Positions 22,021-34,024 of a stretch of DNA of 64,000 nucleotides are shown one piece after another. The notes under the pieces are model-generated. The model was not told where the DNA came from, searched no databases, and was given only the letters and a program-made list of their open reading frames with translations. Location: assembly GCA_032622095.1 (NCBI GenBank), contig CP136063.1, forward strand, positions 278,623,426-278,687,425, read 5' to 3'. The stretch's first letter is position 1. The number at the start of each line of letters is the position of its first letter. Position numbers and translations under genes: made by a program. The stretch comes from Siphonodentalium dalli. Taxonomy: Eukaryota > Mollusca > Scaphopoda > Gadilida > Siphonodentaliidae.

Positions 22021-22207
22021 AAAATATGGCTTGTTGCCATTCATCGGAAAGCTCTCCCCGATCGTCCATGAATTTCTGCTCTCTCTATGCCCATAGAGAT
22101 CATACTCCACCTGATCAAAGCCTGGGAAATTTTTAAACTCTTATTAGGGAACATTTTAATGTTGAAAAAATAACATGAATAATATATATCTATGTAATAC
22201 CTGTTCC

Positions 22208-22639
22208 TTAACCCTTTCAGTGGCAGGTCAGATATTTTGTATCAACCCATATACCCTGTGCCAATGCATTTTCTTATATATGCGAGTCGACCATATATAT
22301 AAGAGAATGCATTGGCCTAACAATTTTTCATCATTTGTTATTATTTTTTACAATTTGAATAATTTTTTCTTATATTCTTTAACAGACTTATTTTGTAGGT
22401 TTAGTGCTTAGTGCCAGGGAATCTTACGTTTTTCATGGGCATAAAAATTATTACTATGAATACTTGGTGATAGTTTTGAGTTATAACATGCCCCTAAAGT
22501 TTTATCCAGTTTGTTTTTAAATTCGCTATAGCATGCTTAAGCATACCCAAAAAAAGTTCAACCCAATTTTTTTTAGGGCCGATATTACAGACCGTAAATT
22601 AGGGTCGATGACATCTGCCCCTGGCACTGAAAGGGTTAA
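22208..22639 (+). mobile_element. CCCTTT-family hairpin element, type B variant
   Basis: TTAA, CCCTTTCAGTGGCAGGTC left; GGCACTGAAAGGG, TTAA right. One shortened hairpin. Extra internal sequence near 22430-22600. Confidence 0.7.
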
Positions 22640-23144
22640 ACAAGGAATCGAAAATATTTATATTAATAATGTATTTCAAAATATGTAAAGGTACAGCTTG
22701 TGATCACATGATTGTAAGCGATGCAAACGAAATTATTAATACATTATAAAGGAACAGGTATTAACTAGGAAATATATCTAAAGCTATGATTTTTCTATGT
22801 CCCCGTCCCCCCACACCCATCACATCAGATCTTCTATATTAAAGTTTGCAGGTTTTGAATTGGTGCAATATGATATCTATGGGTATAGACAAAATATAGA
22901 GATTCATGGCATGATCTATATGTGAATCAGTAGTTGATTGGCAGACACAAAGAACAATATATTGATGGCATATATGTGTCAGAACTGACAATCACGGCAG
23001 ATGCTATATATAAGTGTCAATTGAAATGGAAAATTATTATAAAACAATGAGGTACAATGAGAGGAACATGGTGGCACTTTAACAAGTGATGTAGAAAACA
23101 AATCAGAGGGAAATTGTACAGGCCAGAAAATATGGTGCTGGACA

Positions 23145-23515
23145 TTTGCAGTGGGCTAGCATCACTAAATTCACCTTCTGGGGACCTCATTCTGCTTAGG
23201 CCTCATCTGCTATGGAAAGTATCTTTATTATCAAATTAACAAGTTGTTTTTAGGGGAAAGTTTCATTTGTTATTTTAGTTTCTCTATACCCGCAAATTGG
23301 CAGACGATACAAAGCATAATCAAGGTTCCCAATGGGTGCACATCATTTTGGAACATAAATCTGTGCCTATGTCTCACATAGCAGATGAGTCCATGCAGAA
23401 TGAGGTCCCCAGAGGATAAATTTGGTGATGATAGCCCGCTGTGCAGGATAGCATCACTAAATTCACCCTCTTGGGACCTCATTCAGCACTAAATTCACCA
23501 TATAGGAACCATATT
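23145..23515. mobile_element. CAAGCCTTG-family hAT, decayed long form
   Basis: Two GGGGACCTCATTCTGC-type palindromes and a right end TTTTGAGGCTTG; the left end is gone. Confidence 0.5.
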
Positions 23516-23620
23516 TTGAGGCTTGTTAATAAGTGATTTAGAAAACAAATTGAAGGGAAATTTTTCATAATTGATCAAATTACCACCAGGCATAAAGTTT
23601 TTATTTTATCTGTTTATTAA

Positions 23621-23920
23621 AGGTACACAATCCGATTTGAAGGTCCCCATATCATCAGATTCCAACAACATTTCTTGAAATGCTGCTTGTTATCAGAATC
23701 AATTAATTGACAAAAAATAATGCTGACCACTGTCAACTATAGTATAAAATTGCCCAAAAAGTGTTATATATCAACATTTTGTTCAAAGCAATTTTGTATT
23801 AGAGCATGTCGGTCGGCATTCGTTGAATATTTGCCTGGTCGCCAAATATTCCAGATGGTGAAAAATATTAGATTTAAAAATTTGATAAATGATAACTCTG
23901 AGCTGTTAGATTTTCATGAT
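23621..23920 (+). mobile_element. AGGTACTCAA-family element, right end missing
   Basis: TTAA then AGGTACACAATCCG, and the internal CAGATTCCAACAACA block. No right terminus found before the next element at 23969. Confidence 0.55.
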
Positions 23921-23968
23921 TAATGTCATCAGATAAATAAAAACTCATCAAAATGACTGACTGGTTTC

Positions 23969-24486
23969 AAGGTGGATTATCTCTTTGTAAACATGTAAAC
24001 ATGTTACCGGGGTATAAAATATTAGATCTGAATCGAAGACTCCTGTCCGGAAATGCTTGTATCGATTAATATTGTTTTATTTCGAATATTTTCTGGTCTA
24101 AAAAGGTATGGTTGTTTAGCTAACGAACAATAGTGGTTACTGTTAACAGAGACCAGAAATTTTATGGTATAATTTTGTCACAAATAAACATTAATTATTG
24201 CTTATACATGTAACTATGGCATGAAACAATACAACCAATCAATCTGGGACATTTGACATTCGGTATGTAGCCATAGGAACAGCCTAATGCTCTCTTTCGC
24301 TATATGGTATCACCAGAATGGTCTGTTCTAAAAATAGACAAATAAACGGTCCCAATAAAATATTCGAAATAAAATCAATATTAATTGATAGAAGCCTTTC
24401 CGGACAGGGGTATTCAGTTCATATTTATTATTTTATACCAACGCAACTATTTCAAATTTGTTATTTAAAGAGATAATCCATCTTTA
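23969..24486. mobile_element. Element with AAGGTGGATTATCTCTTT ends
   Basis: AAGGTGGATTATCTCTTTG left, AAAGAGATAATCCATCTTTA right. Inner GGTCTAAAAAGG block near-identical to the 32-kb copy. Confidence 0.65.
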
Positions 24487-24702
24487 ATAAGTATCATTTA
24501 AGGTTAAGTACAATTTAATTAAGTTTCAAAATCCTGTCATCTCTTGTCAGAATTATCTTTCTAAATTCTAACTCAATTGTAGGGTGCAACAAATCACCTC
24601 TAGATCGGCTACGATAAGGTGCATATCACTGTTTTCTCACAATACATTATGCGTATCGCGACTCACTTTAAACACAAAATTGTCTAACCTGCACTGAAGA
24701 AT

Positions 24703-24880
24703 GGTGGTATGGTATCACCAAATTCACCCTCTGGGGACCTCATTCTGCTTACACCTCAGCAGAATGAAGTTCACAGAGGGTGAATTTGGTGATGCTAGTC
24801 TGCTATGCAGGGTAGCATCACTAAATTCACCCTCTGGGAACCTCATTCTGCAAATGACAGACACCCTATTTCAAGGCTTG
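24703..24880. mobile_element. CAAGCCTTG-family hAT, left end truncated
   Basis: Palindromes as in the 1662 copy; right end CCCTATTTCAAGGCTTG at 24864-24880. Confidence 0.6.
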
Positions 24881-25198
24881 AATCTCTATACGATTCTTCA
24901 GAAAGAATCACGCGATACATGTATCTGATTGTATCGTGATTAATCGTTGCACCCTGACTCAATTGAGTTAGCTAAAACCAACCAATCTATTTATTTGGAG
25001 GGATGCTCACGATATGTGAGCCGATGACAGCCTGACCAAAAGATTATACATGTGCAGTATCTTTCATATTCATTGGTTGGAAATGTTTAGATAATAAGTT
25101 CAATATTATACAACAACCTCTGGTCAGATATGGTCCTTTGTTAAACTTATTATATGAACATTTCCTAACAATATAATGGAACTACGCATCAATGAGTA

Positions 25199-25411
25199 CA
25201 ATAATGGCCTAAATAATCGACTCCTTAACCACAGCAGATTTATGGGTAATTTTTCAGGATTTAGTCAGAAATACGGCTTGTTGCCATTCATCACAAAGCT
25301 CTCACTGAGAGCTTTCCGATGAATGGCAACAAGCCATATTTCCAACTAAATCCTGAAAAATTACCCATAGTTCTGCTGTGGTCAAGGAGTCGAGTATTTA
25401 GGGCATTACTG
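25199..25411. mobile_element. CAGTAATGC hairpin element
   Basis: CAATAATGGCCTAAATAATC left, TTTAGGGCATTACTG right; about 100-base arms. The right end is duplicated next door (25361-25514). Confidence 0.75.
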
Positions 25412-25514
25412 CATTTAGTATAGAAAGGGTTAATTAATTACCCATAGTTCTGCTGTGGTCAAGGAGTCGAGTATTTAGGGCATTACTGCATTTAGTATAG
25501 AAAGGGTTAATTAA
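25361..25514 (+). repeat. 77-bp tandem duplication of a hairpin element end
   Basis: TTACCCATAGTTCTGCTGTG through GGGTTAATTAA is present twice in direct tandem (25361-25437, 25438-25514), joining the element's right arm to its flank. Confidence 0.85.
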
Positions 25515-25859
25515 TGGGAAAATGTTGTCACTATTTTTTCCACAACAAGAATAAATTATTTAGTCGTTGTATTACTATTACAAAAAATCATCCTGATATA
25601 GTCAGTAGAACTATGGCACTGTCAGAATAATAATTATATACTCAACATGAGTTTTTGTTATGAAGCCACTAAGCCAGTTATTTATTCATGTGATTACACA
25701 CATTGATGGTGACTCAACTCAAAAGTAACATTTTCAAGCAGAAAAACTACAGAAAGATTATACCAGCCTCACAAAATCCGACTGTTTGACTGCGAGGTGG
25801 TAATAATCGAAACTATAACATTTATAATAATATATCATGTAAAATTAGACCACCTAGCT

Positions 25860-26145
25860 TTAACCCTTTACCCAACAAAACGGCCAAAACCGGCCAAATA
25901 AAGCTTCAACAGCCTAAAATATCTTCGGTCTGTCTCAATAACACCATACAAATATGGATATCATTGGAACCGGTTCATTGACCACATTGTGATGGTTACA
26001 GTTATGCCCTGTGCCAATGCATTCTCTTATATATGCGAGTAGACCATAGGTCGCCTCGCATATATAAGAGAATGCATTGGCCTAAAAAAATGGTCGACTC
26101 ACATATATAAGAGAATGCATTGGCACAGGGCCGTTCTGTTGGGTA
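25860..26145 (+). mobile_element. Type A hairpin element, internally deleted, right terminus lost
   Basis: Left TTAA, CCCTTTACCCAACA with the CCGGCC arm. The second hairpin is fused to the first through a short spacer. The right end stops at TTGGGTA without AAGGG or TTAA. Confidence 0.7.
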
Positions 26146-26460
26146 GTAACTATGGACAATATAGCAATTATGAAAATGAGGTGTAAAATGTGACTTTTTA
26201 ATTGTATGGTTATAAATGTGAAAAAAAAAACTCAAATCTGTTGCTTGTGAGAAATAATTAGCACAAAAATAATTATCAGAAAGAATCATGGCACAAAATT
26301 ATAACTGTTAACTGAGATTGCACTTAAATCAACAAATTAACAAATTGTCAAATGAAGATCAAAAAAAGAAATGCAGATGGAAAATTATGATAACAACTAT
26401 GAGAACTGATGCAAGTCGATAAGCTTATTGTAAGATTACAAATGTAAATATACCAACATA

Positions 26461-26601
26461 CAGTAATGCCCTAAGTAATCGACTCCTTAACCACAGCAGA
26501 GCTTTCCGATTAATGGCAACAAGCTATATTTCCGACTAAATTCTGAAAAGTTACCCATAATTCTGCTGTGGTTAAGGAGTCGATTACTTAGGGCATTACT
26601 G
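26461..26601. mobile_element. CAGTAATGC hairpin element (141 bp)
   Basis: TA, CAGTAATGCCCTAAGTAATC ... TTAGGGCATTACTG, TA. One arm shortened. Confidence 0.8.
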
Positions 26602-26748
26602 TAGGCACAACATGAATGAAGGGACTGCAAAAGCAAAACTAATCGCAACCTGAATGCATTGCCATCACTACCATTGGCCCACCCCCACCCCACCCACACC
26701 CTCATCGGCCCACCCCACCCTCATCAAAAGGTACTAAACAAAAGTCAT

Positions 26749-26954
26749 TTAAGCCTTTCATGACTGGAGCTTCTTGAAATTTTGCGAAAACCCTGTGCCA
26801 ATGCATTCTCTTATATACATGTATGCAAGTCTCCCATATGGAGCCTCACATATATAAGAGATTACATTGGCCTAACAATATTTACCTTGACTTTATGGGA
26901 GACTCGCATATATAAGAGAATGCACTGACACAAGATCTTTAATGAAAGGGTTAA
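26749..26954 (+). mobile_element. TTAA hairpin element, type C left end, D-like right end
   Basis: TTAA, GCCTTTCATGACTGGAGCTT left; GATCTTTAATGAAAGGG, TTAA right. Hairpin arms at 26797-26875 and 26895-26935. Confidence 0.65.
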
Positions 26955-27210
26955 AAGGACTTAAATAACTAAGAATGTTTCAAGCTGGTAAAGCTATAAG
27001 TTCATAGCCACTAAAACAGCATAAATAAGACAATCAGTTCAAAGCTACTAAACACCTCAAGAGAAGTAAGTCGCCCCCACATTTAACCCTCTCCACACTA
27101 AATACTCATTGATGAGGAGTTATTTAACCCTCTCCACACTAAATACTCATTGATGAGTAGTTACTTCCCTTATAGGCCTTCTATTATTAGGAAATGTTCA
27201 GATAATAAGT

Positions 27211-27260
27211 TTAACCCTTTCAGTGCCAAGTCCCGATTTTTGTATCAACCCATATCTCCG
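27211..27260 (+). mobile_element. Type B-like solo left end
   Basis: TTAACCCTTTCAGTGCCAAG followed by TTTTTGTATCAACCCATA, without a hairpin or right end. Confidence 0.45.
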
Positions 27261-27400
27261 TGTTTATTAAAAAAATATTACTGAGAAAAATGAAAATATT
27301 CTAAGTCAAGAAGACCAACTTCTCCACAAAAATAAGTCTGACCCAACATTAAAATCGCAGGTGCACAGGTTCCCATGGTGGTTGATGTCTGTACAAAGAT

Positions 27401-27800
27401 TTAACCCTTTACCCAACAAACCGGCCAAAACCGGCCAAATAAAGCTTCAACAGCCTAAAATATCTTCGGTCTGTCTCAATAGAACCATACAAATATGGAT
27501 ATCATTGGAACCGGCTCCTTGACCACATTGTGATAGTTACAGTTATGCCCTGTGCCAATGCATTCTCTTATATATGCGAGTCGACCATAGGTCGCCTCGC
27601 ATATATAAGAGAATGCATTGGCCTAAAAAAAATCTTTTTTTAACACTTTTTACCATTTTTTCTTACATTCTTTAACAATTTTATAATTTGTAATGTGTTA
27701 AGCCAATGCATTCTCTTATATATGCGAGGCGACCTATGGTCGACTCGCATATATAAGAGAATGCATTGGCACAGGGCCCTTCTGTTGGGTAAAGGGTTAA
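27401..27800 (+). mobile_element. CCCTTT-family hairpin element, type A, full length (400 bp)
   Basis: Full copy with both hairpins and TTAA on both sides. It is inserted in the GGACGG-type dispersed repeat, whose two halves are seen on either side. Confidence 0.85.
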
Positions 27801-27841
27801 ATAATAAGATTCACAAACAACTGAGAAAAACTCCACACAAA

Positions 27842-28190
27842 ATTGTGTCGACGATTGAAAATATTCTAAGTCAAGAAGGCCAATAACTCTGGGAAAATTA
27901 GTCTGAACGACATTAAAATCGTAGGGGCACAGGTTCCCATGGTAATAACTACTAAATAAGTTCTAAGTCGAAAAAGGGGGATAACTCCACAAATAAAAAG
28001 TTGGACAGACCTCATAATCACAGGTTCCCATGGTGGTTGATGCCTGTTCCAAGTTTCACGGAAAATGATTAAAAAACGACTGAGAAAAAAAATTGTCCAC
28101 GGACGGACGACTGATGGATGGACGGCTAAGCTGATTCCAGTATACCCCTCCCCACAACTTTGTTGCAGGGGGTATCATTATAGAAAGCAA
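27842..28190 (+). repeat. GGACGG-type dispersed repeat
   Basis: CATTAAAATCGTAGGGGCAC, GTTCCCATGGTGG, then GGACGGACGACTGATGG and CAGTATACCCCTCC...GGGGGTATCA. Its first half lies before the type A element at 27401. Confidence 0.6.
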
Positions 28191-28199
28191 ACTTATTAT

Positions 28200-29060
28200 A
28201 TGAACATTTCCTGTGGGATAACTATACTTGTCAATGAAGCTTTAGTATAGAAGGGGCTGATGTGCTGCATTTACCATGTTCTCGATTCATTCAAAATTTC
28301 AAATCGATTGTATGAATAGCATAAGAGATACGTTGTGTTATATGAAGGGGGGGGGGACTTACTTTTTGAGATGTTTAGTAATGATGAATTGCTTGTTATC
28401 ACAGGTTTTCAGCACATACAGGTATATACCCAGGTTCACTAAATTGTTATGTTATTAAAAAATAACCTGTGTTTCAATCAAGGTTGTGAAGGTATAACCA
28501 TAAAGTTAAAGAAAACTTCTATAATTGCGAATTATAGTAAATTTGTCTTTAAAGTGATGTGAAACACTTCGGTAGGGCGATCAAATAGAAATTGAGAATA
28601 ATCTTCTCAAAGTAGTTATTTTTCACGAATATTAATCCCAATTGACAACACACACCACTATAATTATATATTAATTAAATTCAATGACTCTTGATGGCGA
28701 AATCATTTGTGTTTAGTTTATCGCTGATATTTGCGTCCCAAATCGAGATGTAAATATTTACAATTGAGCGTAGTTCAGACAATGTTTGCTATGGAGTGGT
28801 ATGGTCGATTTATTTGAAATTTTCGATGGTGTTAGTTGAATGCTACATTCCCCATGTTGGCATAGCGCCTGAGTACTAACTTATCAATTTAACACACACC
28901 AACAAGTCCATAATATGTCTTTAAAATTTATGGTTATACCTTCATAACCTTAATAAAAACACAGGTTATTTCTTATAATTTACATGTAATCCGTCATTTT
29001 ACAGGAGAACCACCCTAAGTAGAAGTTTCAAGTATAAAAAAAACCATAAAACTGAGATTA
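28200..29060. other. Intergenic, nothing recognised
   Basis: AACCTGTGTTT...AACACAGGTT at 28463 and 28963 may be ends of a decayed element; no coding signal. Confidence 0.4.
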
Positions 29061-29065
29061 TTTCC

Positions 29066-29176
29066 TCCCCAGAGGGTGAATTTAGTGATGCTACCCCGCA
29101 TAGCGGGCTAGCATCACCAAATTCACCCTCTGGGGACCTCATTCTGCAAATGACAGACACCCTATTTCAAGGCTTG
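29066..29176. mobile_element. CAAGCCTTG-family hAT, left end truncated
   Basis: Half palindrome and right end CACCCTATTTCAAGGCTTG. Confidence 0.6.
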
Positions 29177-29470
29177 CATGATCAAATGACACGATGCAGC
29201 TGCGGGTGGTGCCATTTCTATAGTAGAAGTAATCAAGAAATTTAGGTTATCCAGAAATAACTTTAATGGCTAAATAAGTGACAACCAATGGATTTATAGT
29301 ATTCTGTGGATTGACAGACTATGAATAAATTATTTGACAATATATTTGATGAGAAACTATCAAGTATTCAATGCAAACTTCAAACTGACATAATTTAGTA
29401 GACATGAGTGACAGTAAAGATGAAAATTATTTCCAATGTGCATTAAACATGAGATGCTATATTCAATTAA

Positions 29471-29990
29471 AGGGACACAAGGCCTTCACAGTGGGTAGAT
29501 AGGTTAAAATAATAAAAGTCTGTAAAAACATCACCACCATGATGGACATGAAGAAATATATCAACTCTTCATATATTAACAATTATTGATAGATATCAAA
29601 TAAAAAAAATTTGGCATGTTGAAATCATTGTTATGACAATGTAAACAAAATTGTTGCAGCTATTTGTCAACAAATATCACTAATAGCACATTAATTTAAA
29701 TTTTTTGGACTAAATAATTTTTTCTGAATATTTTTCAAAGCTTTGACCTTTTCCATTGTTTACCCTCTAGTTTACATTAAACTTTTGTGTTTTGCTAGAC
29801 ATTGATCAGTAATGCCACCGTAATTCTAATGTTTACATAACAAAAGGTTTTGATATATGAAATCTCGTTATTGGAGAGTTATCAATAATGAAAATAAGAA
29901 CAAAATTGATTGATTTTTACATGTATTTGATTGATTTTTACATGTATTTGTTAATTTTGTTGATGATAGTTGCTTTACAGACTTTCATAT
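29471..29990 (+). mobile_element. AGGG-GGCCTTC TTAA element, left part
   Basis: TTAA then AGGGACACAAGGCCTTCACA. The right end is not found, and a type A element starts at 29998. Confidence 0.5.
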
Positions 29991-29997
29991 AATTATG

Positions 29998-30395
29998 TTA
30001 ACCCTTTAGCCAAAAACCGGCCAAAACCGGCCAAATAAAGCTTCAACAGCCTAAAATATCTTCGGTCTGTCTCAATAGAACCATACAAATATGGATATCA
30101 TTGGAACCGGCTCCTTGACCACATTGTGATAGTTACAGTTATGCCCTGTGCCAATGCATTCTCTTATATATGCGAGTCGACCATAGGTCGCCTCGCATAT
30201 ATAAGAGAATGCATTGGTCTAAAAAAAATCTTTTTTTAACACTTTTTACCATTTTTCTTACATTCTTTAACAATTTTATAATTTTTAATGTGTTAAGCCA
30301 ATGTATTCTCTTATATATGCGAGCCGACCTATGGTCGACTCGCATATATAAGAGAATGCATTGGCACAGGGCCCTTCTGTTGGGTAAAGGGTTAA
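29998..30395 (+). mobile_element. CCCTTT-family hairpin element, type A, near full length
   Basis: TTAACCCTTTAGCCAAAAACC left (slightly changed), both hairpins, TGTTGGGTAAAGGG, TTAA right. Confidence 0.85.
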
Positions 30396-30537
30396 TTCGC
30401 ATGAACCCACTTCGAATGAGTTGAGTCCCTTTGATGATGTGATTGCGAATTCCCCTATTCGATGCACAGTAACAGTTAACATATCCCCTATTCGATGCAC
30501 AGTAACAGTTACTGGCTAATACAAAACATATGATCAG

Positions 30538-31025
30538 ATGTGATGCACAGTTGTTGGAAATTATTATCAAAATCCAATGATAAATACACACACCATTACT
30601 TCAATAATAATAATATATAGACAAGTATGGAAAGCTGGCGAATTTACAGGATTCATAGTCAACCGGACTCCCGCTACCACAACTAGTTTCAAGTCTTTCA
30701 GCACAAAAAATGTATTAGTTGTAAAAATATTTCTTCCACTCAATCAACTAAATATATGTCTTGAAAGTAAATGATTTGGCATTTCTTGCAACATTTATTA
30801 ATGTGAATTTCCAACAACACAAATTTTTTTAATCTGCCGAGTCGCCATCTGAGTCACAGGCTATAATTAGAAGCACAGATTAGTTATGACCTTACAATCT
30901 CGGATGGCGACACGTCAATCTCACACAGGAGCTTTCCATACTTGTCTATAATATTATTGAAGTAATGGTATTTGTACTTATCAGTGGATTTTGATAAAAT
31001 CTTCCAACAACTGTGATGTGATGAT
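30538..31025. mobile_element. Foldback element with arms of about 90-100 bases
   Basis: ACAGTTGTTGGAAATTATTA ... GACAAGTATGGAAAGCT (to about 30643) is inverted at 30933-31025. A smaller inner palindrome surrounds GTCGCCATCTGAG (30840-30910). Confidence 0.65.
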
Positions 31026-31132
31026 ACTATTCAATCCTTAAAAAAATGAAAAAGATAGTCGGTCATACCATCTAAATTTACAAAGAGAAAGACAGAGCAA
31101 ACAAACTTTGAATATTGTGATATACCTAAGTA

Positions 31133-31856
31133 ATAACCCTTTCATGACTGGAGCTTCCTGAAATTTACGAAAACCCTGTGCCAATGCATTCTGCAAGTCT
31201 AAGTCTCCCATGGGGAGCCTCGCATATACAAGAGGTGTGCACTCGAGTGCTAGCATACCCCCACCGTGGCAAATTCAACCCGCATTATCCGTAAACTCAA
31301 CAAAAAAGATTTTTAACTTTAAAGAAAAATTCGGACTAATAATATCGATATGGTGTCACAAGAAGCATGTACAGAACAAATTATTCAAATCGGTTCATAT
31401 TTGTTAAAGTTATTAAGTCAGACAGAATTTTCTAAGTCAAAATAAGTCGAAAATGAGGTGTAATATTACGAAAAACAGTCTGAGCCAATCCCTAGCCGCA
31501 TCATGTACAGAGGGTATTGTGAGAAGCATCATGCGGAGAGACCGTCCTAAGGAGATTGCATACAAAAAATTATTGAAATCGGTTCATAGTTGTTCGAGTT
31601 ATGAGGTCGGACGGACGGACGGACAAACGGACGGAGAAAGCGTGACGGACGGACGCAGTCAATCCAGTATACCCCCCATTTTCTTCGAAAGTGGGGGTAT
31701 AATAAGAGAATACATTGGCCGAACCCTTGACCTGGTAAGCCAGTGGATTCTCTTATATATGCAAGGCTCACTATGGGAGACTTGCATATATATGAGAATG
31801 CATTGGCTCAGGGTTTTTCACAAAATTTCAGGAAGCTCTAGTCATGAAAGGGTTAT
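31133..31856 (+). mobile_element. Type C hairpin element split by a GGACGG-type repeat
   Basis: The left ATAA, CCCTTTCATGACTGGAGC and right CTCTAGTCATGAAAGGG, TTAT form an inverted pair that extends out to AAGTA/TACTT. The first hairpin is interrupted at about 31232-31709 by another repeat. This is the one copy not flanked by TTAA. Confidence 0.65.
31232..31709 (+). repeat. GGACGG-type dispersed repeat inside a hairpin element
   Basis: GTGCTAGCATACCCCCACCG at the left, GACGGACGGACGGACAAACG, then CAGTATACCCCCCATTTTC and GTGGGGGTATAATA at the right. Confidence 0.65.
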
Positions 31857-31860
31857 TACT

Positions 31861-32210
31861 TAAAGGTGGATTATCTCTTTGTAAACATGTATTATATAGT
31901 TACCGGGGTATAAAGGTGGATTATCTCTTTGTAAACATGTATTATATAGTTACCGGGGTATAAAGGTGGATTATCTCTTTGTAAACATGTATTATATAGT
32001 TACCGGGGTATAAAGGTGGATTATCTCTTTGTAAACATGTATTATATAGTTACCGGGGTATAAAGGTGGATTATCTCTTTGTACACATGTATTATATAGT
32101 TACCGGGGTATAAAGGTGGATTATCTCTTTGTACACATGTATTATATAGTTACCGGGGTATAAAGGTGGATTATCTCTTTGTAAACATGTATTATATAGT
32201 TACCGGGGTA
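31861..32210 (+). repeat. 50-bp tandem repeat, exactly seven units
   Basis: Units start at 31861, 31911, 31961, 32011, 32061, 32111 and 32161. Units five and six share GTACACATGT in place of GTAAACATGT; otherwise identical. Confidence 0.9.
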
Positions 32211-32687
32211 TAAAATATTAGATCTGAATCGAAGACTCCTGTCCGGAAATGCTTCTATCGATTAATACACATTTTATATCGAATATTTTCTGGTCTAAAA
32301 AGGTGTGGTTGTTTAGCTAACGAACAATAGTGGTTACTGTTAACAGAGACCAGAAATTTTATGGTGTAATTTTGTCACAAATAAACATTAATTATACTCA
32401 TTATCGCTTATAACTATGGAATAAAACAATACAACCAATCAATCTGGGACATTTGACGTTCGATACATAGCCATAGGAACAGCCTAATGCTCTCTATCGC
32501 TATATGGTATCACCCGAACGGTCTGTTCTAAAAATAGACAAATAAACGGTCCCAATAAAATATTCGAAATAAAATCAATAATAATTGATAGAAGCGTTTC
32601 CGGACAGGGGTCTTCAGTTCATATTTATTATGTTATACCCACGCAACTATTTCAAATTTTTTATTTAAAGAGACAATCAATCTTTAA
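31861..32687. mobile_element. Element with AAAGGTGGATTATCTC ends whose left end is tandemly amplified
   Basis: The left end (TAAAGGTGGATTATCTC to ACCGGGGTA, 50 bp) occurs seven times in a row (31861-32210). The body and right end AGAGACAATCAATCTTTA follow. Confidence 0.75.
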
Positions 32688-32737
32688 AGGTGTATCACAA
32701 TATTTGAAGTTTATGTTTCTCTTTGTAAATTTAGATG

Positions 32738-32783
32738 GAACTTTAATGCTGCACAAGCACAGCTCCCATCATGAAAGGGTTAA
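32738..32783 (+). mobile_element. Type D solo right end
   Basis: GCACAGCTCCCATCATGAA, AGGG, TTAA. Its TTAA is shared with the next element. Confidence 0.5.
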
Positions 32784-33164
32784 GTCTTTACCCAACAAAA
32801 CGGCCAAAACCAGCCAAATAAAGCTTCAACAGCCTAAATTATCTTCGGTCTGTCTCAATAGAACCATACAAATATGGATATCATTGGAACCGGCTCCTTG
32901 ACCACATTGTGATAGTTACAGTTATGCCCTGTGCCAATGCATTCTCTTATATATGCGAGTCGACCATAGGTCGCCTCGCATATATAAGAGAATGCATTTT
33001 TTTTTAACACTTTTTACCATTTTTTCTTACATTCTTTAACAATTTTATAATTTTTAATGTGTTAAGCCAATGCATTCTCTTATATATGCGAGGCGACCTA
33101 TGGTCGACTCGCATATATAATAGAATGCATTGGCACAGGGCCGTTCTGTTGGGTAAAGGGTTAA
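32780..33164 (+). mobile_element. CCCTTT-family hairpin element, type A
   Basis: TTAAGTCTTTACCCAACAAA left (GTC instead of CCC), both hairpins (left one lacks the end of its right arm), TTGGGTAAAGGG, TTAA right. Confidence 0.8.
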
Positions 33165-33557
33165 GTCTTTCTATACTAATGGATTTCCCATTCAGTTATA
33201 TAAGTACACATTGGAACCGTCTGTTATTCATTTGGAGGGGTGATCAGGTAATTAAAGGAGATGACAGATAGAAAGTCACATACTACAAGAGCAGAATGAT
33301 TCATATTCATCAGTGGGAAATGTTTAGATAATTACTTCTGATCATTTCCAAAGCGATCTACTTGTAAATGAGTATTTGGTATAGAAAGGTTAAGTGTGTC
33401 CATGCTTAGGTGCATGTATAATAAATATGCAGTTCTAAAAAGTTTACTATCCCAAATGTAATGTCATCCAGCATTTTAAATAAAATGATGCACCCAGGTG
33501 TGACATATGTAATGGAAACAGGCATATCTCATATCCAATTAATAGAATAAACCTCAG

Positions 33558-34014
33558 CAAGCCTGAGTTTAGTGTGCCTGTCATTTGCAGAATGAGGTCC
33601 CCAGAGGGTGAATTTACTGATGCTACCCAGCATAGCATGATAAGCATCACCAAATTCACCCTCTGGGGACCTCATTCGGCATGGTCTCATCTGCTATGGG
33701 AGACATAGACTCAGATTGAACTTCCCAAATGGTGAATATGGTGATGTACACCCATTGGGAACCTCGATTATGCAATGTGTGGTCTGCCAATTTGGGGATA
33801 CAGAGAAATTAAACTAAAAAAGAAATAAAATCTATGTGAAGAAGTTTCTATAGAAATTTGATAATAAAGAAACTTTCCGGAGAAGATGAGCCCTAAGCAT
33901 AATGAGGTCCCAGAGGGTGAAATCAGTGATTCTAGCCCACTATGTGGGATAGCGTCACTAAATTCAGCCTCTGGGGACCTCATTCTGCAAATGACAGGCA
34001 CACTAAAAGGCTTG
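33558..34014. mobile_element. hAT-type mini-element, CAAGCCTTG family, long form (457 bp)
   Basis: CAAGCCTGAGTTTAGTGTGC...GCACACTAAAAGGCTTG with 8-bp duplication AACCTCAG/AATCTCAG (7 of 8). Confidence 0.75.
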
Positions 34015-34024
34015 AATCTCAGTG

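Noticed and set aside
30139-30591. 150-codon minus-strand frame and similar [12 protein letters not shown]-type frames elsewhere
   Set aside because: They are readings of the CCAATGCATTCTC hairpin element and recur at each copy in both strands.
31453-31863. 136-codon frame containing RTDGQTDGES
   Set aside because: Translation of a GGACGG simple repeat inside a dispersed element.
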